The notes: generated by a model from the letters alone, not told the origin. A stretch of 64,000 bases of DNA from Sphingomonas sp. LR60 (GCF_036855935.1 NZ_JASPFK010000001.1:3164501-3228500), one strand, 5' to 3'; numbered from the stretch's first letter, positions 8,440-17,615 are shown. Made by a program: numbers and translations.

Positions 8440-10689
8440 TCAAAAGCGATTGTCGCGTGGGAAGCCGTTGGGCGGCATCCGCCCCGCCGCGCCGCGCGCG
8501 GTGCGCCATTGCGACAGGTCCGTCTCGGTCCGAGTCCGCCCGCTATCGCCGCCCATCGCCCAGCTCAGCCCTTCGGCGAACACCAGCGTCCGCGCGTCCG
8601 CCAGCCCGCCATCGCGATAGCGTTGCAACTGCACCCCCTGCCCGCGCGTCATCTCGGGCAGGTCGGCGATCGGGAACAGCGCCAGCTTGCGATTGTCGCC
8701 GATCACCGCGACATAATCGTCGGCGGGCGCGACCGGGCGGACGACCGCCAGCGACGCGCCGGCACGCGGCGCCACCACCGTCTTGCCCTTGCGCGTTTCC
8801 GCGATCACATCGGCCACCGGCACGATGAAGCCGCGTCCGTCGCTGGCCACGACCAGCAGCCGCGCCGCGCGCGCCGCGCTCAGCAGGGCGATGATCGGGA
8901 CGCTGCCGTCAAGGTCGATCGACGCGCGCACCGGCTCCCCGAACCCGCGGCCGCCCGGCAATTTGTCAGCCGCCAGCGTGAAGAACCGGCCGTTCCCCGC
9001 CGCCAGCAGCAATTTGTCGGTAGTCTGCGCATGGAAGGCGAAAGCCGGCCCGTCGCCTTCCTTGAACTTCAGCGTCTCGGGCGCGGAGAGGTCGACATGG
9101 CCCTTCATCGCGCGGATCCAGCCGCGCGCCGACAGGATCACGCTGATCGGCTCGCGCTCGATCATCGCCTCCAGCGGGATGTCGCGTGCCGCGGCCTGTT
9201 CGCGCAGCTCGGTCCGCCGCTTGCCCAGCGCGGTCTCGGGACCATAACGGTCGCGCACCTTGCGGAAATCGGCCTTCAGCCGCGTGCGCTGCTTCGCCTC
9301 GGAGCCGAGCAGCGCCGCCAGCGTCGCCTGCTCCTTCTCCAGCGCCGCTTGCTCGCGCTTCAGCTCCATTTCCTCCAGCCGGCGCAGGCTGCGCAAGCGC
9401 ATGTTGAGGATCGCCTCGGCCTGGCGGTCGGTCAGCTCGAACTCGGCGATCATCACCGCCTTCGGCTCGTCCTCGGTGCGGATGATCTCGATTACGCGGT
9501 CGAGGTTGAGGAACGCGACGATATACCCGCCGACCAGCTCCAGCCGGTCGGCGATCTTGCTCAGCCGGTGCTCGGTACGGCGTTGCAGCACCACGAACTG
9601 ATGCTCGACCCACGCCGCCAGCGCGGCGCGCAGCGACATCACGCGCGGCGTCCGCTCCTTGTCGAGCACGTTGAGGTTGAGCGGGACGCGCGTCTCCAGA
9701 TCGGACAGCCGGAAAAGCCCGTCCATCAACACCTGCGCGTCGACGGTGCGGCTGCGCGGTTCCAGCACGATCCGCACCTGCTCGTCCGATTCGTCGCGAA
9801 CATCGGCCAGGATCGGCAGCTTCTTGTCCTCGATCAGCGCCGCGAGCTGCTCGATCAGCTTGCCCTTGGCGACGCCATACGGGATCTCCGACACCACCAG
9901 GTGCCAGCCGCCGCCCTTTTCCGCGATCTTCTCGATCCGCGCGCGGACCCGAAACGCACCGCGCCCGGTCGCATAGGCTTCGGCGATGATCGCCGTCGCG
10001 TCGACCAGCAGCCCGCCGGTCGGAAAGTCCGGCCCCTTCACATGTTCGAGGATCGCGGCATCGTCCGCGTCGGGTCGGTCGATCAACAGGATCGCGGCGT
10101 CCATCAACTCGGCGGCATTGTGCGGCGGAACGCTGGTCGCCATCCCGACCGCGATCCCGCTCGCGCCGTTCGCGAGCAGATTGGGGAAGGCGCCGGGGAA
10201 CAGCTCGGGCTCCTGCTCCTCGCCATTGTAGGTGGGGCGGAACTCGGTCGCATCTTCGTCGAGCCCGTCCATCAGGTCGATTGCGACCTGCGTCAGCCGT
10301 GCCTCGGTATAGCGATAGGCGGCGGCGTTATCGCCGTCGATGTTGCCGAAATTGCCCTGTCCGTCGACCAGCGGATAGCGGAGCGCGAAATCCTGCGCCA
10401 ATCGCACCATCGCATCATAGACCGACTGGTCGCCGTGCGGATGATATTTGCCGATCACGTCGCCGACGACGCGCGCGCACTTCTTGTAGCCCGAGGCCGG
10501 ATCGAGCTTGAGCAGCCGCATCGCCCAAAGAAGCCGCCGATGCACCGGCTTCAGACCGTCCCGCACATCGGGCAGCGACCGCGCGGTGATCGTCGACAGC
10601 GCATAGACGAGATACCGCTCGCTCAACGCGCTGTCGAACGGCGCATCGAGGATGCCGATCGGGGGATTGTCGGAGAGGTCGGTGGCCAT
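8440..10689 (-). CDS. parC: DNA topoisomerase IV subunit A
   Basis: ParC is the DNA-cleaving subunit of topoisomerase IV, which decatenates chromosomes with ParE. The 749-residue length and the N terminus ILDAPFDSALSERYLVYALS identify ParC rather than GyrA. The catalytic tyrosine is Tyr127 in AAAYRYTEARL. The quinolone-determining segment reads HPHGDQSVYDAM, with Gln and Asp where E. coli ParC has Ser80 and Glu84. The coiled-coil tower region and C-terminal pinwheel repeats follow. No GyrA box is seen. The gene stands alone, convergent with nothing nearby; its stop is about 130 bases from the start region of the GGDEF/EAL gene. Confidence 0.93.
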   Translation of the reverse strand: MATDLSDNPPIGILDAPFDSALSERYLVYALSTITARSLPDVRDGLKPVHRRLLWAMRLLKLDPASGYKKCARVVGDVIGKYHPHGDQSVYDAMVRLAQDFALRYPLVDGQGNFGNIDGDNAAAYRYTEARLTQVAIDLMDGLDEDATEFRPTYNGEEQEPELFPGAFPNLLANGASGIAVGMATSVPPHNAAELMDAAILLIDRPDADDAAILEHVKGPDFPTGGLLVDATAIIAEAYATGRGAFRVRARIEKIAEKGGGWHLVVSEIPYGVAKGKLIEQLAALIEDKKLPILADVRDESDEQVRIVLEPRSRTVDAQVLMDGLFRLSDLETRVPLNLNVLDKERTPRVMSLRAALAAWVEHQFVVLQRRTEHRLSKIADRLELVGGYIVAFLNLDRVIEIIRTEDEPKAVMIAEFELTDRQAEAILNMRLRSLRRLEEMELKREQAALEKEQATLAALLGSEAKQRTRLKADFRKVRDRYGPETALGKRRTELREQAAARDIPLEAMIEREPISVILSARGWIRAMKGHVDLSAPETLKFKEGDGPAFAFHAQTTDKLLLAAGNGRFFTLAADKLPGGRGFGEPVRASIDLDGSVPIIALLSAARAARLLVVASDGRGFIVPVADVIAETRKGKTVVAPRAGASLAVVRPVAPADDYVAVIGDNRKLALFPIADLPEMTRGQGVQLQRYRDGGLADARTLVFAEGLSWAMGGDSGRTRTETDLSQWRTARGAAGRMPPNGFPRDNRF

Positions 10690-10974
10690 GTCGGCGCAGG
10701 TGGTAGCAGCGCGAGGCGACGTTCCACAACCGTTCCGCGCGTCGGTCCGCTAAATCCGCCAGCGTGGCGAGCCACCATTCGCGGAAGGAGGAGCATTACT
10801 TCCCTGGTCAAGCTCTCCCGAGCATGTCGAACCGTCCGGGACGTGGCGGCGCGAAAAGGCGACGGGCCGCGCGGCACGGGTTCGCGCCGGGCGTTGGTGC
10901 CGCTATCACCGCCATGCTGCACTGCACCGCAGCCGCTATTCGCCGTCACCTGAAACTGCCACGGAGCCCGCCGC

Positions 10975-12132
10975 TTGCCACGTTACGGATTGATCGACGG
11001 GCTTCGCGGTTTCTTCCTCGTCTTCATGCTCATCAACCACCTCGTCTTCACGGGTGGCTATTGGATGCAGAACGTCAACCACAACAAGCTCGCGTTCGTC
11101 GAGGACGCGCAGGGTTTCGTGTTCCTGTCCGGGCTGATGATCGGGCTGGTCTATGGCCGCAAGATGCTTAAGCTCGGCTATGACGAGGGGCGGGCACAGG
11201 TCTGGCGGCGCGCGTTCCAGCTCTATCGTTATGCGATGGGGATCGTCGTCGCGGTACTGATCGCGCGCGCGTTGCTGCCCGGCGCACCCCAGGCATGGGG
11301 CAATTGGCTCGGCCATACCAGCCTGACCGGCGACCCGCTGCGGCTCGCGGCGATCGCGACCTTCCTGTTCCAGCCGACCGTCATGGACATCCTGCCGCAA
11401 TATGTCCTCTACATGCTGGTCGCGCCGCCGCTGCTGCGCTGGTGCCTCGACGGGCGCGTGGTGCCGGTCGCCACCGCATCCGTCATCCTGTGGATCGCCG
11501 GACAGCTTGCGATGCAGCGTTTCGTGACCGACCCGCTCGGGCAGGTGGTGACCGCCGACGACGGACAAGGTCTGCGCGCCAGCTTCAACCTGCTCGGCTG
11601 GCAGCTCGTGTTTTTCTCGGGCATGATCGCGGGCGCGCTGACGGCCGCCGGGCGCGTCGACTGGCAGCGCGTGTTCCGCGCCGATCATGCCGCCCCCGCG
11701 AAGATCGCGCTGGCGATCTGCCTGTTCTTCGCGCCGCTGCGGCTGCTCAGTGCCTATGGGATGCTGCCGCAATGGCTGATCGAGAAGATCGACCTGCTCG
11801 GCATCCGCGGCGACTTCGGGCCGATCTACCTCATCAATTTCGTTGCCGCGACCACCGGGCTGACGTGGCTGCTGATCGCCGGAAAGGACCATACCCGTCC
11901 CGGCGTCCGGCATGTCGCGGCATGGACGCGCGGGCTGTTCTCGCTGTCGTTCCTGCGCCTGCTCGGGCGGCATTCGCTGCACGTCTATGTCTGGCACGTC
12001 GCGATCGTCTATGCGGTCTATTATGTCGACCAGATGCAGGGACCGTTCGCACCATGGCTGAAGACCGCGATCGCATTGGCGGGGATCGCCGTGCTGGCGC
12101 TGCCCGCGCTGTGGCGAGAGCGCCGCAGCTGA
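10975..12132 (+). CDS. opgC: OpgC-domain membrane acyltransferase-like protein
   Basis: This 385-residue polytopic inner-membrane protein has about ten hydrophobic helices. OpgC proteins succinylate osmoregulated periplasmic glucans; the family match rests on the opening RYGLIDGLRGFFLVFMLINH, QGFVFLSGLMIGLVYGRKM, the RLLGRHSLHVYVWH segment near the C terminus, and total length. An in-frame TGA at 10951 precedes it, so the TTG at 10975 is the only practical start. It overlaps the next gene by 22 bases, which suggests an operon. The real acyl acceptor is unproven. Confidence 0.82.
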   Translation: MPRYGLIDGLRGFFLVFMLINHLVFTGGYWMQNVNHNKLAFVEDAQGFVFLSGLMIGLVYGRKMLKLGYDEGRAQVWRRAFQLYRYAMGIVVAVLIARALLPGAPQAWGNWLGHTSLTGDPLRLAAIATFLFQPTVMDILPQYVLYMLVAPPLLRWCLDGRVVPVATASVILWIAGQLAMQRFVTDPLGQVVTADDGQGLRASFNLLGWQLVFFSGMIAGALTAAGRVDWQRVFRADHAAPAKIALAICLFFAPLRLLSAYGMLPQWLIEKIDLLGIRGDFGPIYLINFVAATTGLTWLLIAGKDHTRPGVRHVAAWTRGLFSLSFLRLLGRHSLHVYVWHVAIVYAVYYVDQMQGPFAPWLKTAIALAGIAVLALPALWRERRS

Positions 12133-13022
12133 TCGCGCTTGCCGCGGCGTTGCTCGCCACGGCATGTACGACCGCGATGCCGCCGAAGCCGCTCACCTGG
12201 GCCGACCTCACCGCACGCCCGCGCGCCACCCCTGATGCGACGATCGCCTATGGCAGCGACGCGCTGCAGAAGGTCGATGTCTGGCTGCCCGCCGGGCCGG
12301 GGCCGCATCGCACCGTCCTGATGGTGCACGGCGGCTGCTGGCAGATCGAGATCGCCGACCGCCGCCTGATGGACTGGGTCGCCGACGACCTGCGCCGCAG
12401 CGGCTATGCGGTGTGGAACATCGACTATCGCGGCGTCGACCGAAGCGGCGGCGGCTATCCCGGCACCTTCGCCGATGCCGCGGCGGCGGCCGACGCGCTG
12501 CGCACCCATGCCGCGCGCTTCGCACTCGATCCGTCGCACATCGTCGCGGTCGGCCATTCGGCGGGCGGGCACCTCGCGCTATGGCTGGCCGCGCGCCCGC
12601 GCCTCCCCGCGACCAGCCCGCTCGCCACCCCCGACCCGCTGAAGATCGCGCATGTCATCAGCCTCGGCGGCCTCCCCGATCTCGAGGCCACCGCCGCCAG
12701 CCCCGACAACGGCTGCGGCACCGAAGTGGTGGCGAAGCTGGTCGGCACCGACCGCGCCGATCCTTACGCCGACACCTCGGTTCCGCGCCTCTTCCCGCTC
12801 GGCGTCCCGCAGGACCTCGTCAACGGCCGCGCCGACAAGATCATCCCGTTCCGCATGGCCACCGACTATGCCGCCAAAGCGCGCGCTGCCGGCGACCTCG
12901 CGACGCTCCACGAGGTCCGGAACACCGGCCATGTCGAGCTGGTCACCCCCGGAACCGAGGCGTGGGCGGAGACGAAGCGGTTGATCGCCAAGGCGTTCGC
13001 AGAAAAGGAGACGCGACGGTGA
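12111..13022 (+). CDS. Alpha/beta hydrolase, probable lipoprotein
   Basis: The 303-residue product is a carboxylesterase-like alpha/beta hydrolase of the BD-FAE/kynurenine formamidase type. The GTG start gives a short signal ending ALLATAC, a plausible lipobox with Cys at about residue 18. HGGCW is the oxyanion-hole motif, GHSAGGH holds the nucleophilic Ser, the acidic residue is probably in NGRADKIIPF, and the His is in NTGHVELV. It is thus probably a membrane-anchored periplasmic hydrolase. The stop overlaps the GTG of the DUF4349 gene. The substrate is unknown. Confidence 0.83.
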   Translation: MARAPQLIALAAALLATACTTAMPPKPLTWADLTARPRATPDATIAYGSDALQKVDVWLPAGPGPHRTVLMVHGGCWQIEIADRRLMDWVADDLRRSGYAVWNIDYRGVDRSGGGYPGTFADAAAAADALRTHAARFALDPSHIVAVGHSAGGHLALWLAARPRLPATSPLATPDPLKIAHVISLGGLPDLEATAASPDNGCGTEVVAKLVGTDRADPYADTSVPRLFPLGVPQDLVNGRADKIIPFRMATDYAAKARAAGDLATLHEVRNTGHVELVTPGTEAWAETKRLIAKAFAEKETRR

Positions 13023-13843
13023 AAAGGTGGTTCCTCGTCCTCGCGCTCTTTCTCGCGAGCTGCGGCAGCCCGACAAACAGCAACAAGCTCAACACGTTCG
13101 ATGTCGAGGAACCGACCGCCGTGCCGAAGGATGAAGGCGGCCCGCAGATCGCCTACAGCTACGACCTCGCCTATCGCCTCGACCCCGGCACACTCGACGC
13201 CGTGCACCGCGCGCACCTCGCCTTGTGCCGCAGCCTGACGCGCGAGCGCTGCATCGTCATGGAGGATGCGGTCACGCACAATCCGCGCGGCGACGACGCG
13301 GGCAATCTTCGGCTGCTGGTCGACGCGCGTCTCGCCGGCACCTTCGGCCAGCAACTCGACGCGCGCGTCACCGCCGCCGGTGGTGCCTTGCAGACGCGGC
13401 GCGTCACCGCCGAGGACGTGACCAAGCAGGTCGTCGATGTCGACGCACGGTTGCGCGCCAAGCAGGCGCTCTCCGACCGATTGTTCCGGCTGATCCAGAA
13501 CGGCGGTGGCAGCGTCGGCGATCTCGTCGCAGCGGAGAAAGCCTATGCCGAGGTTCAGCAGGACCTCGACGCCGCCCGCTCGCTGCGCGCCGAGTTGCAG
13601 CGCCGCGTCGCGATGTCCGTCCTCACGATCGCCTATGCGGTGACACCGGCGGGCGGGGTCTGGGCGCCGGTCCGCACCGCCTTCGGGCAAGGCGGCGACT
13701 CGTTCGCGGTCAGCGCCGCGGCGGCGATCACCTTCGTCATCGCCGCGACACCGTGGCTGGTGATCGTCGGCCCCGCCATCTGGCTGCTGATCCTCGGCTG
13801 GCGGCGCTTCCGCCGCTGGCGCGCAAGCCGGGTGCGCGCCTGA
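13019..13843 (+). CDS. DUF4349 domain-containing lipoprotein
   Basis: The 274-residue protein begins VKRWFLVLALFLASC, a clear lipoprotein signal with Cys15. Residues 23-32 read KLNTFDVEEP, identical to the TonB segment just outside the membrane. The central part matches DUF4349: a region of alpha/beta character followed by a coiled coil around VVDVDARLRAKQALSDRL and SVGDLVAAEKAYAEVQQDLD. The C terminus carries one or two membrane helices (about 215-255) and a basic tail. Function is unknown. It overlaps the hydrolase stop by four bases, so it is coupled to that gene. Confidence 0.8.
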   Translation: MKRWFLVLALFLASCGSPTNSNKLNTFDVEEPTAVPKDEGGPQIAYSYDLAYRLDPGTLDAVHRAHLALCRSLTRERCIVMEDAVTHNPRGDDAGNLRLLVDARLAGTFGQQLDARVTAAGGALQTRRVTAEDVTKQVVDVDARLRAKQALSDRLFRLIQNGGGSVGDLVAAEKAYAEVQQDLDAARSLRAELQRRVAMSVLTIAYAVTPAGGVWAPVRTAFGQGGDSFAVSAAAAITFVIAATPWLVIVGPAIWLLILGWRRFRRWRASRVRA

Positions 13844-13888
13844 TTTGCAGCCACCGCCCCCTTCCCCTATAGCCGAGATTGATTCCCC

Positions 13889-13922
13889 GCCCCGGCCGTC
13901 CGCAAACCTGCGTCGCCGGGGC
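13889..13922 (+). terminator. Possible hairpin terminator ahead of purC
   Basis: The 8-bp arms gccccggc and gccggggc, separated by 18 bases, are followed by gcttcttt, a short T-rich tract. It could end the opgC/hydrolase/DUF4349 transcript, or lie in the purC leader. Confidence 0.4.
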
Positions 13923-13941
13923 GCTTCTTTCGAGGGCAAGC

Positions 13942-14721
13942 ATGGCACGCAGGCGGCAGATCTACGAAGGCAAGGCGAAGATCCTCTATGAGGGTCCGGA
14001 GCCGGGCACGCTGATCCAGTATTTCAAGGACGACGCCACCGCCTTCAACGCCCAGAAGAAGGGCACGATCAACGGCAAGGGCGTGCTCAACAACCGTATC
14101 TCCGAGCATATCTTCACGCTGCTCGATCATATCGGCGTGCCGACTCACTTCATCCGCCGCCTCAACATGCGCGAGCAGTTGATCCGGCAGGTCGAGATCG
14201 TGCCGATCGAGGTCGTCGTCCGCAACGTCGCCGCCGGCTCGATCAGCAAGCGGCTCGGGATCGAGGAAGGCGTCAAGCTGCCGCGCACGATCCTCGAATA
14301 TTACTACAAGGACGACGCGCTCGGCGATCCGATGATCTCCGACGAGCATATCGCGGCGTTCGGCTGGGCCAGCCAGGAAGAGATGCACGACATCGCCGAC
14401 CTGGCGATTCGCGTGAACGACTTCCTCAGCGGGCTGTTCGCAGGCGTCGGCATCCGGCTGGTCGACTTCAAGCTCGAGTTCGGCCGCATCTGGGACAACG
14501 ACTACGGTCGGATCATCCTCGCCGACGAGATCAGCCCGGACGGTTGCCGGCTGTGGGACATGGCGTCGAACGAGAAGCTGGATAAGGACCGCTTCCGCCG
14601 CGACATGGGTGGCGAGGTCGAGGCCTATCAGGAAGTCGCACGCCGGCTCGGCCTGCTCCCCGAGGGTGGCGATACAGCGGTGCTCGACCTCGAAGAGCAT
14701 CGTAAGAGCCGCGGCAAGTAA
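13942..14721 (+). CDS. purC: Phosphoribosylaminoimidazole-succinocarboxamide synthase
   Basis: PurC joins aspartate to CAIR with ATP to make SAICAR in de novo purine synthesis. The 259-residue protein starts [18 protein letters not shown], the standard nucleotide-binding opening. It contains [45 protein letters not shown] and [13 protein letters not shown], all family signatures. The start has a gagg-like ribosome site upstream. purS/purQ follow after 46 bases, separated by a perfect palindrome. Confidence 0.95.
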   Translation: MARRRQIYEGKAKILYEGPEPGTLIQYFKDDATAFNAQKKGTINGKGVLNNRISEHIFTLLDHIGVPTHFIRRLNMREQLIRQVEIVPIEVVVRNVAAGSISKRLGIEEGVKLPRTILEYYYKDDALGDPMISDEHIAAFGWASQEEMHDIADLAIRVNDFLSGLFAGVGIRLVDFKLEFGRIWDNDYGRIILADEISPDGCRLWDMASNEKLDKDRFRRDMGGEVEAYQEVARRLGLLPEGGDTAVLDLEEHRKSRGK

Positions 14722-14731
14722 CCGCCACGCT

Positions 14732-14755
14732 TGCCCCGGCGCGCGCGCCGGGGCA
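14732..14755. repeat. Perfect 24-bp palindrome between purC and purS
   Basis: The sequence from t14732 to a14755 is its own reverse complement (tgccccggcgcg and mate). In RNA it would form a 12-bp helix with little or no loop. It may act as an attenuating or mRNA-processing hairpin, or bind a dimeric protein. There is no T tract. Confidence 0.5.
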
Positions 14756-14767
14756 TAGCGCGCGGCC

Positions 14768-15661
14768 ATGAAACTTCGCATCTACGTGACGCTCAAGCCC
14801 GGCGTGCTCGACCCGCAGGGCAAGGCGATCGAACACGCCCTTTCGGGGCTCGGCTTCTCGGGCGTGGACAGCGCGCGGGTCGGCAAGCTGATCGAGCTGG
14901 AGGTCGCCGACGACACCGCCGATGCGGACGTCGACGCGATGTGCCGGCAGTTGCTCGCCAACACCGTCATCGAAAATTACCGGATCGAGCGCGTGAAGAC
15001 CGCGGTCATCGTCTTCCCCGGCTCCAACTGCGACCGCGACATCGCGGTGGCGCTGGAGCAGGCGACCGGGACCGCGCCGCACATGGTGTGGCACCGCGAC
15101 ACCGAACTGCCCGCCGGGATCGGCGTGGTGGCGGTGCCCGGCGGCTTCTCCTACGGCGACTATCTGCGCTCCGGCGCACTGGCCGCGCGCTCCCCGATCA
15201 TGACCGCGGTGCGCGAACAGGCCGCACGCGGGCTGAAGGTGCTCGGCGTCTGCAACGGCTTTCAGGTGCTGACGGAGGCGGGGCTGCTGCCCGGCGCGCT
15301 GATGCGCAACGCCGGGCTCAACTTCGTCTGCCGCGACGTGGCCTTGACCGTCGAGAATGCCGGCACCGTCTTCACGCGCGGCTATCGGGCCGGCGAGCAG
15401 GTCCGGTTCCCGGTCGCGCACCACGACGGCAATTACGTCGCTGACTCCGCGACGCTCGACCGTCTGGAGGGCGAAGGCCAGATCGCGTTCCGCTACGCAG
15501 AGCCGGTCAACGGCAGCGCGCGCAACATCGCCGGGATCGTCAGCGCCGACGGCAACGTGCTCGGCATGATGCCCCACCCCGAACGCCGCATCGAACCCGC
15601 CCACGGCGGCGACGACGGCAAGCGGATGTTCACCGGGCTGCTGGAGACGGTGGGGGCCTGA
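14768..15661 (+). CDS. purSQ: Fused PurS-PurQ phosphoribosylformylglycinamidine synthase subunits
   Basis: One uninterrupted 297-residue frame carries two subunits of the FGAM synthase complex, normally separate genes. Residues 1-76 are PurS ([20 protein letters not shown] to [11 protein letters not shown]). From about 77 ([16 protein letters not shown]) the rest is PurQ glutaminase, with the nucleophile Cys in [11 protein letters not shown] and the His/Glu pair in MMPHPER. The junction codon is GTG, a plausible original PurQ start, with no stop before it. Either this is a real fusion, or a single extra base near 14990-14998 removed an original stop/start overlap (deleting one c gives cggtga). 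Its partner PurL is not in the window. Confidence 0.85.
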   Translation: MKLRIYVTLKPGVLDPQGKAIEHALSGLGFSGVDSARVGKLIELEVADDTADADVDAMCRQLLANTVIENYRIERVKTAVIVFPGSNCDRDIAVALEQATGTAPHMVWHRDTELPAGIGVVAVPGGFSYGDYLRSGALAARSPIMTAVREQAARGLKVLGVCNGFQVLTEAGLLPGALMRNAGLNFVCRDVALTVENAGTVFTRGYRAGEQVRFPVAHHDGNYVADSATLDRLEGEGQIAFRYAEPVNGSARNIAGIVSADGNVLGMMPHPERRIEPAHGGDDGKRMFTGLLETVGA

Positions 15662-15662
15662 C

Positions 15663-15703
15663 CCCTCCCGTCGCCCCGGACCTGATCCGGGCCCCGGCTA
15701 CTT
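15663..15703. repeat. Single arm of the sphingomonad-type inverted repeat
   Basis: The text 'gtcgccccggacctgatccg' right after the purQ stop matches one arm of the paired repeats at 48133-48217, 58851-58936 and 59764-59847. No second arm is seen before the next gene at 15710. Confidence 0.5.
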
Positions 15704-15709
15704 CCCCGC

Positions 15710-16453
15710 TTAGACCCGCGCCCGGAACGGCGTGAAGTCGGTCCCCCGGTCATAGACGTCCAGCCCTTCGGCGCGTTTCAACGCGCCGACTACCCAGTAG
15801 GTCAGCGGCGTCAGCAGCACCTCCCAGCCGACCTTCAGCGCCCATTGCGTGAACAGCACCACCAACACCAGGTGCGGCGTCCAGCCCTCCGCGCCCCAGA
15901 ACGCCAGCGGGTAGAAGATCAGGCTGTCGACCGCCTGCCCCGCCACCGTCGACCCGATCGTTCGCATCCACAGGTGCCTGCCCTCGGTCAGCACCTTCAT
16001 GCGCGCCAGCACGTAGGAATTGACGAACTCGCCTGCCCAGAAGGCGCACATGCTGGCGAAGACGATCCGCGGCACCTGCCCGAACACCGTCTCGTACGCC
16101 GCCTGGTTGCGCCAGTCGGGCGCGGGCGGCAGCGCGACCACCACCCACGCCATCCCCGCCATGAACAGGGTCGCGGCAAAGCCGACCCAGATCACTCGGC
16201 GCGCCCGCGCATAGCCGTAGACCTCGGTCAGCACGTCACCGATGATATAGCTGATCGGAAAGAACAGGATCCCCGCCCCGAACGGCCAGTCGCCGATGCC
16301 TGGCAGCCGCACCTGCGCGACTTTGCCCGCACCCAGCACATTGGAAAGCAACAGGATCGCGACGAACGCCGCCATGACGATGTCGTAATAGCGCAGGCGC
16401 CCGGCCTCGACCCGGTCGGCTGCGATCGGGGCTATGCGCATCTCGTCGGCCAT
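15710..16453 (-). CDS. yhhQ: Queuosine precursor transporter (YhhQ/VUT family)
   Basis: This 247-residue inner-membrane protein imports queuine-pathway precursors used to modify tRNA. Six hydrophobic helices are visible. Family markers are LLLSNVLGAGKVAQV in helix 1, FPISYIIGDVLTEVYGYARAR, FWAGEFVNSYVLARMK, and the TVAGQAVDSLIFYPLAFWG block. The ATG at 16453 fits the family start; upstream in-frame sequence runs through the tRNA gene and is not coding. It is convergent with purSQ. Confidence 0.9.
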   Translation of the reverse strand: MADEMRIAPIAADRVEAGRLRYYDIVMAAFVAILLLSNVLGAGKVAQVRLPGIGDWPFGAGILFFPISYIIGDVLTEVYGYARARRVIWVGFAATLFMAGMAWVVVALPPAPDWRNQAAYETVFGQVPRIVFASMCAFWAGEFVNSYVLARMKVLTEGRHLWMRTIGSTVAGQAVDSLIFYPLAFWGAEGWTPHLVLVVLFTQWALKVGWEVLLTPLTYWVVGALKRAEGLDVYDRGTDFTPFRARV

Positions 16454-16509
16454 GCCGCGATCATGCCCCCATTCCTTCGCACGACAATCCGCGCTAGGCG
16501 GACCGGCGA

Positions 16510-16586
16510 GCGCCCGTAGCTCAGATGGATAGAGCAAGGAGCTTCTACCTCCTTGGTCGGGGGTTCGAATCCCTCCGGGCGCGCCA
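16510..16586 (+). tRNA. tRNA-Arg (anticodon TCT)
   Basis: All four arms fold: acceptor gcgcccg/cgggcgc, D stem gctc/gagc, anticodon stem aggag/ctcct around the loop cttctac (anticodon TCT), and T stem ggggg/ccctc with the ttcgaat loop. CCA is encoded at 16584-16586. Its 3' end is the integration site of the element that follows; the repeat restores the intact tRNA. Confidence 0.95.
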
Positions 16587-16587
16587 C
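16570..16587. repeat. Left attachment repeat (attL core)
   Basis: The 18 bases tccctccgggcgcgccac cover the 3' T-arm strand, acceptor stem and CCA of tRNA-Arg and match 43921-43938 exactly. Confidence 0.9.
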
Positions 16588-16740
16588 TTTCTTCTACGTA
16601 AGGCATTAAAATATCGCGGCTTTTTGCCTCGCTTTCTCTTGATCCTCCCTCACCTGCTCCCACATTTGATTGCGACTGTACGCGGATGTCCGCGAACAGC
16701 GCCGGACGAACGGGCTTGCTCAGCGGTCTGTCGCGGTGGG

Positions 16741-17070
16741 TCAGATGTCGAGGCTTATCTGCTCGGGGTGGACGTATCGCGGTGCCACGACATAGCCCTC
16801 GGCTGCCAACCGGCGCAGCGACTCCACGTTCACCAGCCGGCGCCGGCCGATCTTCACGGTTGTGATCTCGCCATCCGCGACCAGCTCGTAAAAGGATGTG
16901 CGACCAATGCCGATCATGGCAAGCGCCTCCTTCACCGTGACGGTGAGAGGGTGCGATATGGAGGGGAGCCAACCGGCTCCCGGATGCTCTTCATAAACCA
17001 GACTCCTAGCAGGGAGGCTGGTGGGCTCTGCGACACAGGGAAGATAAGCCGGTTCCGCGACAAAGAACAA
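16741..17070 (-). CDS. Excisionase-like helix-turn-helix protein
   Basis: The C-terminal 55 residues match the excisionase/MerR-like HTH family: TVTVKEALAMIGIGRTSFYE followed by the wing TTVKIGRRRLV. Close homology to the protein at 41636-41803 is evident. The N-terminal part of the frame (from a TTG at 17070) looks non-conserved, and no good ATG precedes the domain, so the start is uncertain. Its place next to attL suggests a role in excision or in regulating the element. Confidence 0.65.
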   Translation of the reverse strand: MFFVAEPAYLPCVAEPTSLPARSLVYEEHPGAGWLPSISHPLTVTVKEALAMIGIGRTSFYELVADGEITTVKIGRRRLVNVESLRRLAAEGYVVAPRYVHPEQISLDI

Positions 17071-17384
17071 GCCGCTTTGAGGCGAGCATCTGCGTACCTG
17101 ATGATCCCGACCGAATACAGAAATTGCCCGTCTTGTCAGTGGCTTGGCCGAGGGGATCGATTGGGATCAAAACCTAGTCGTTTGGGATCGGCCGGCCAGC
17201 GTCCACAGAGGCGCAGAAATGCGCCCTTTCTTGCACGCGAGGCTTGCGTAGGGTGTGTGCGTACTCATTCAATCAACGCGCTAAGCCGGTGCGCTCGTCA
17301 TCGACGGTTCCTGCTCCCCATCTCTGTTTCGAGTAGGTCAGAGCCCGCCGAACGGCGGGTACACTCTCAGCTTGCGCCTCCATC
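17071..17384. other. Gene-free stretch inside the element
   Basis: I see no credible gene, tRNA or strong hairpin in these 314 bases; short frames here lack conserved features. It presumably carries the promoter of the excisionase-like gene. Confidence 0.4.
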
Positions 17385-17615
17385 TCAGCTCGATCGCCCG
17401 ATCCTGTAAGGTCCTGATCGCGTCGCGAGTGGTTGCCCCTTCCAGCTCAATTGTACCAAGCCCGCTTGCACCAGTTCGTCGATCGCGGCGTGGACCTCGG
17501 GCATGGCGCAGCGCCAGTCCTGTGCGATGGAGCGCGCCACCTCGCTTGGGCAGATCGTGCTATCGGGCGCTCGGGACGCGAGCATAGACAGCGTCACATT
17601 TCGTGGATCGCTCAC
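17385..17615 (-). CDS. DUF3253 domain-containing protein
   Basis: This 76-residue cytosolic protein matches the small winged-helix-like DUF3253 family, with the signature TICPSEVARSIAQDW then a helix and SWKGQPLA...GPYRIG. Its GTG start overlaps the TGA of the ZIP gene upstream, so the two are coupled. Function is unknown; a DNA-binding role is possible from the fold. Confidence 0.7.
   Translation of the reverse strand: MSDPRNVTLSMLASRAPDSTICPSEVARSIAQDWRCAMPEVHAAIDELVQAGLVQLSWKGQPLATRSGPYRIGRSS

Noticed and set aside
8404..10953. An 849-residue plus-strand frame opposite parC
   Set aside because: No motif, Arg/His/Leu-rich composition; it is an antisense shadow of a well-matched ParC.
11295..12110. 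N-terminal extension of the hydrolase gene over opgC
   Set aside because: It reads opgC in the wrong frame; the lipoprotein signal at GTG 12111 gives the natural start.
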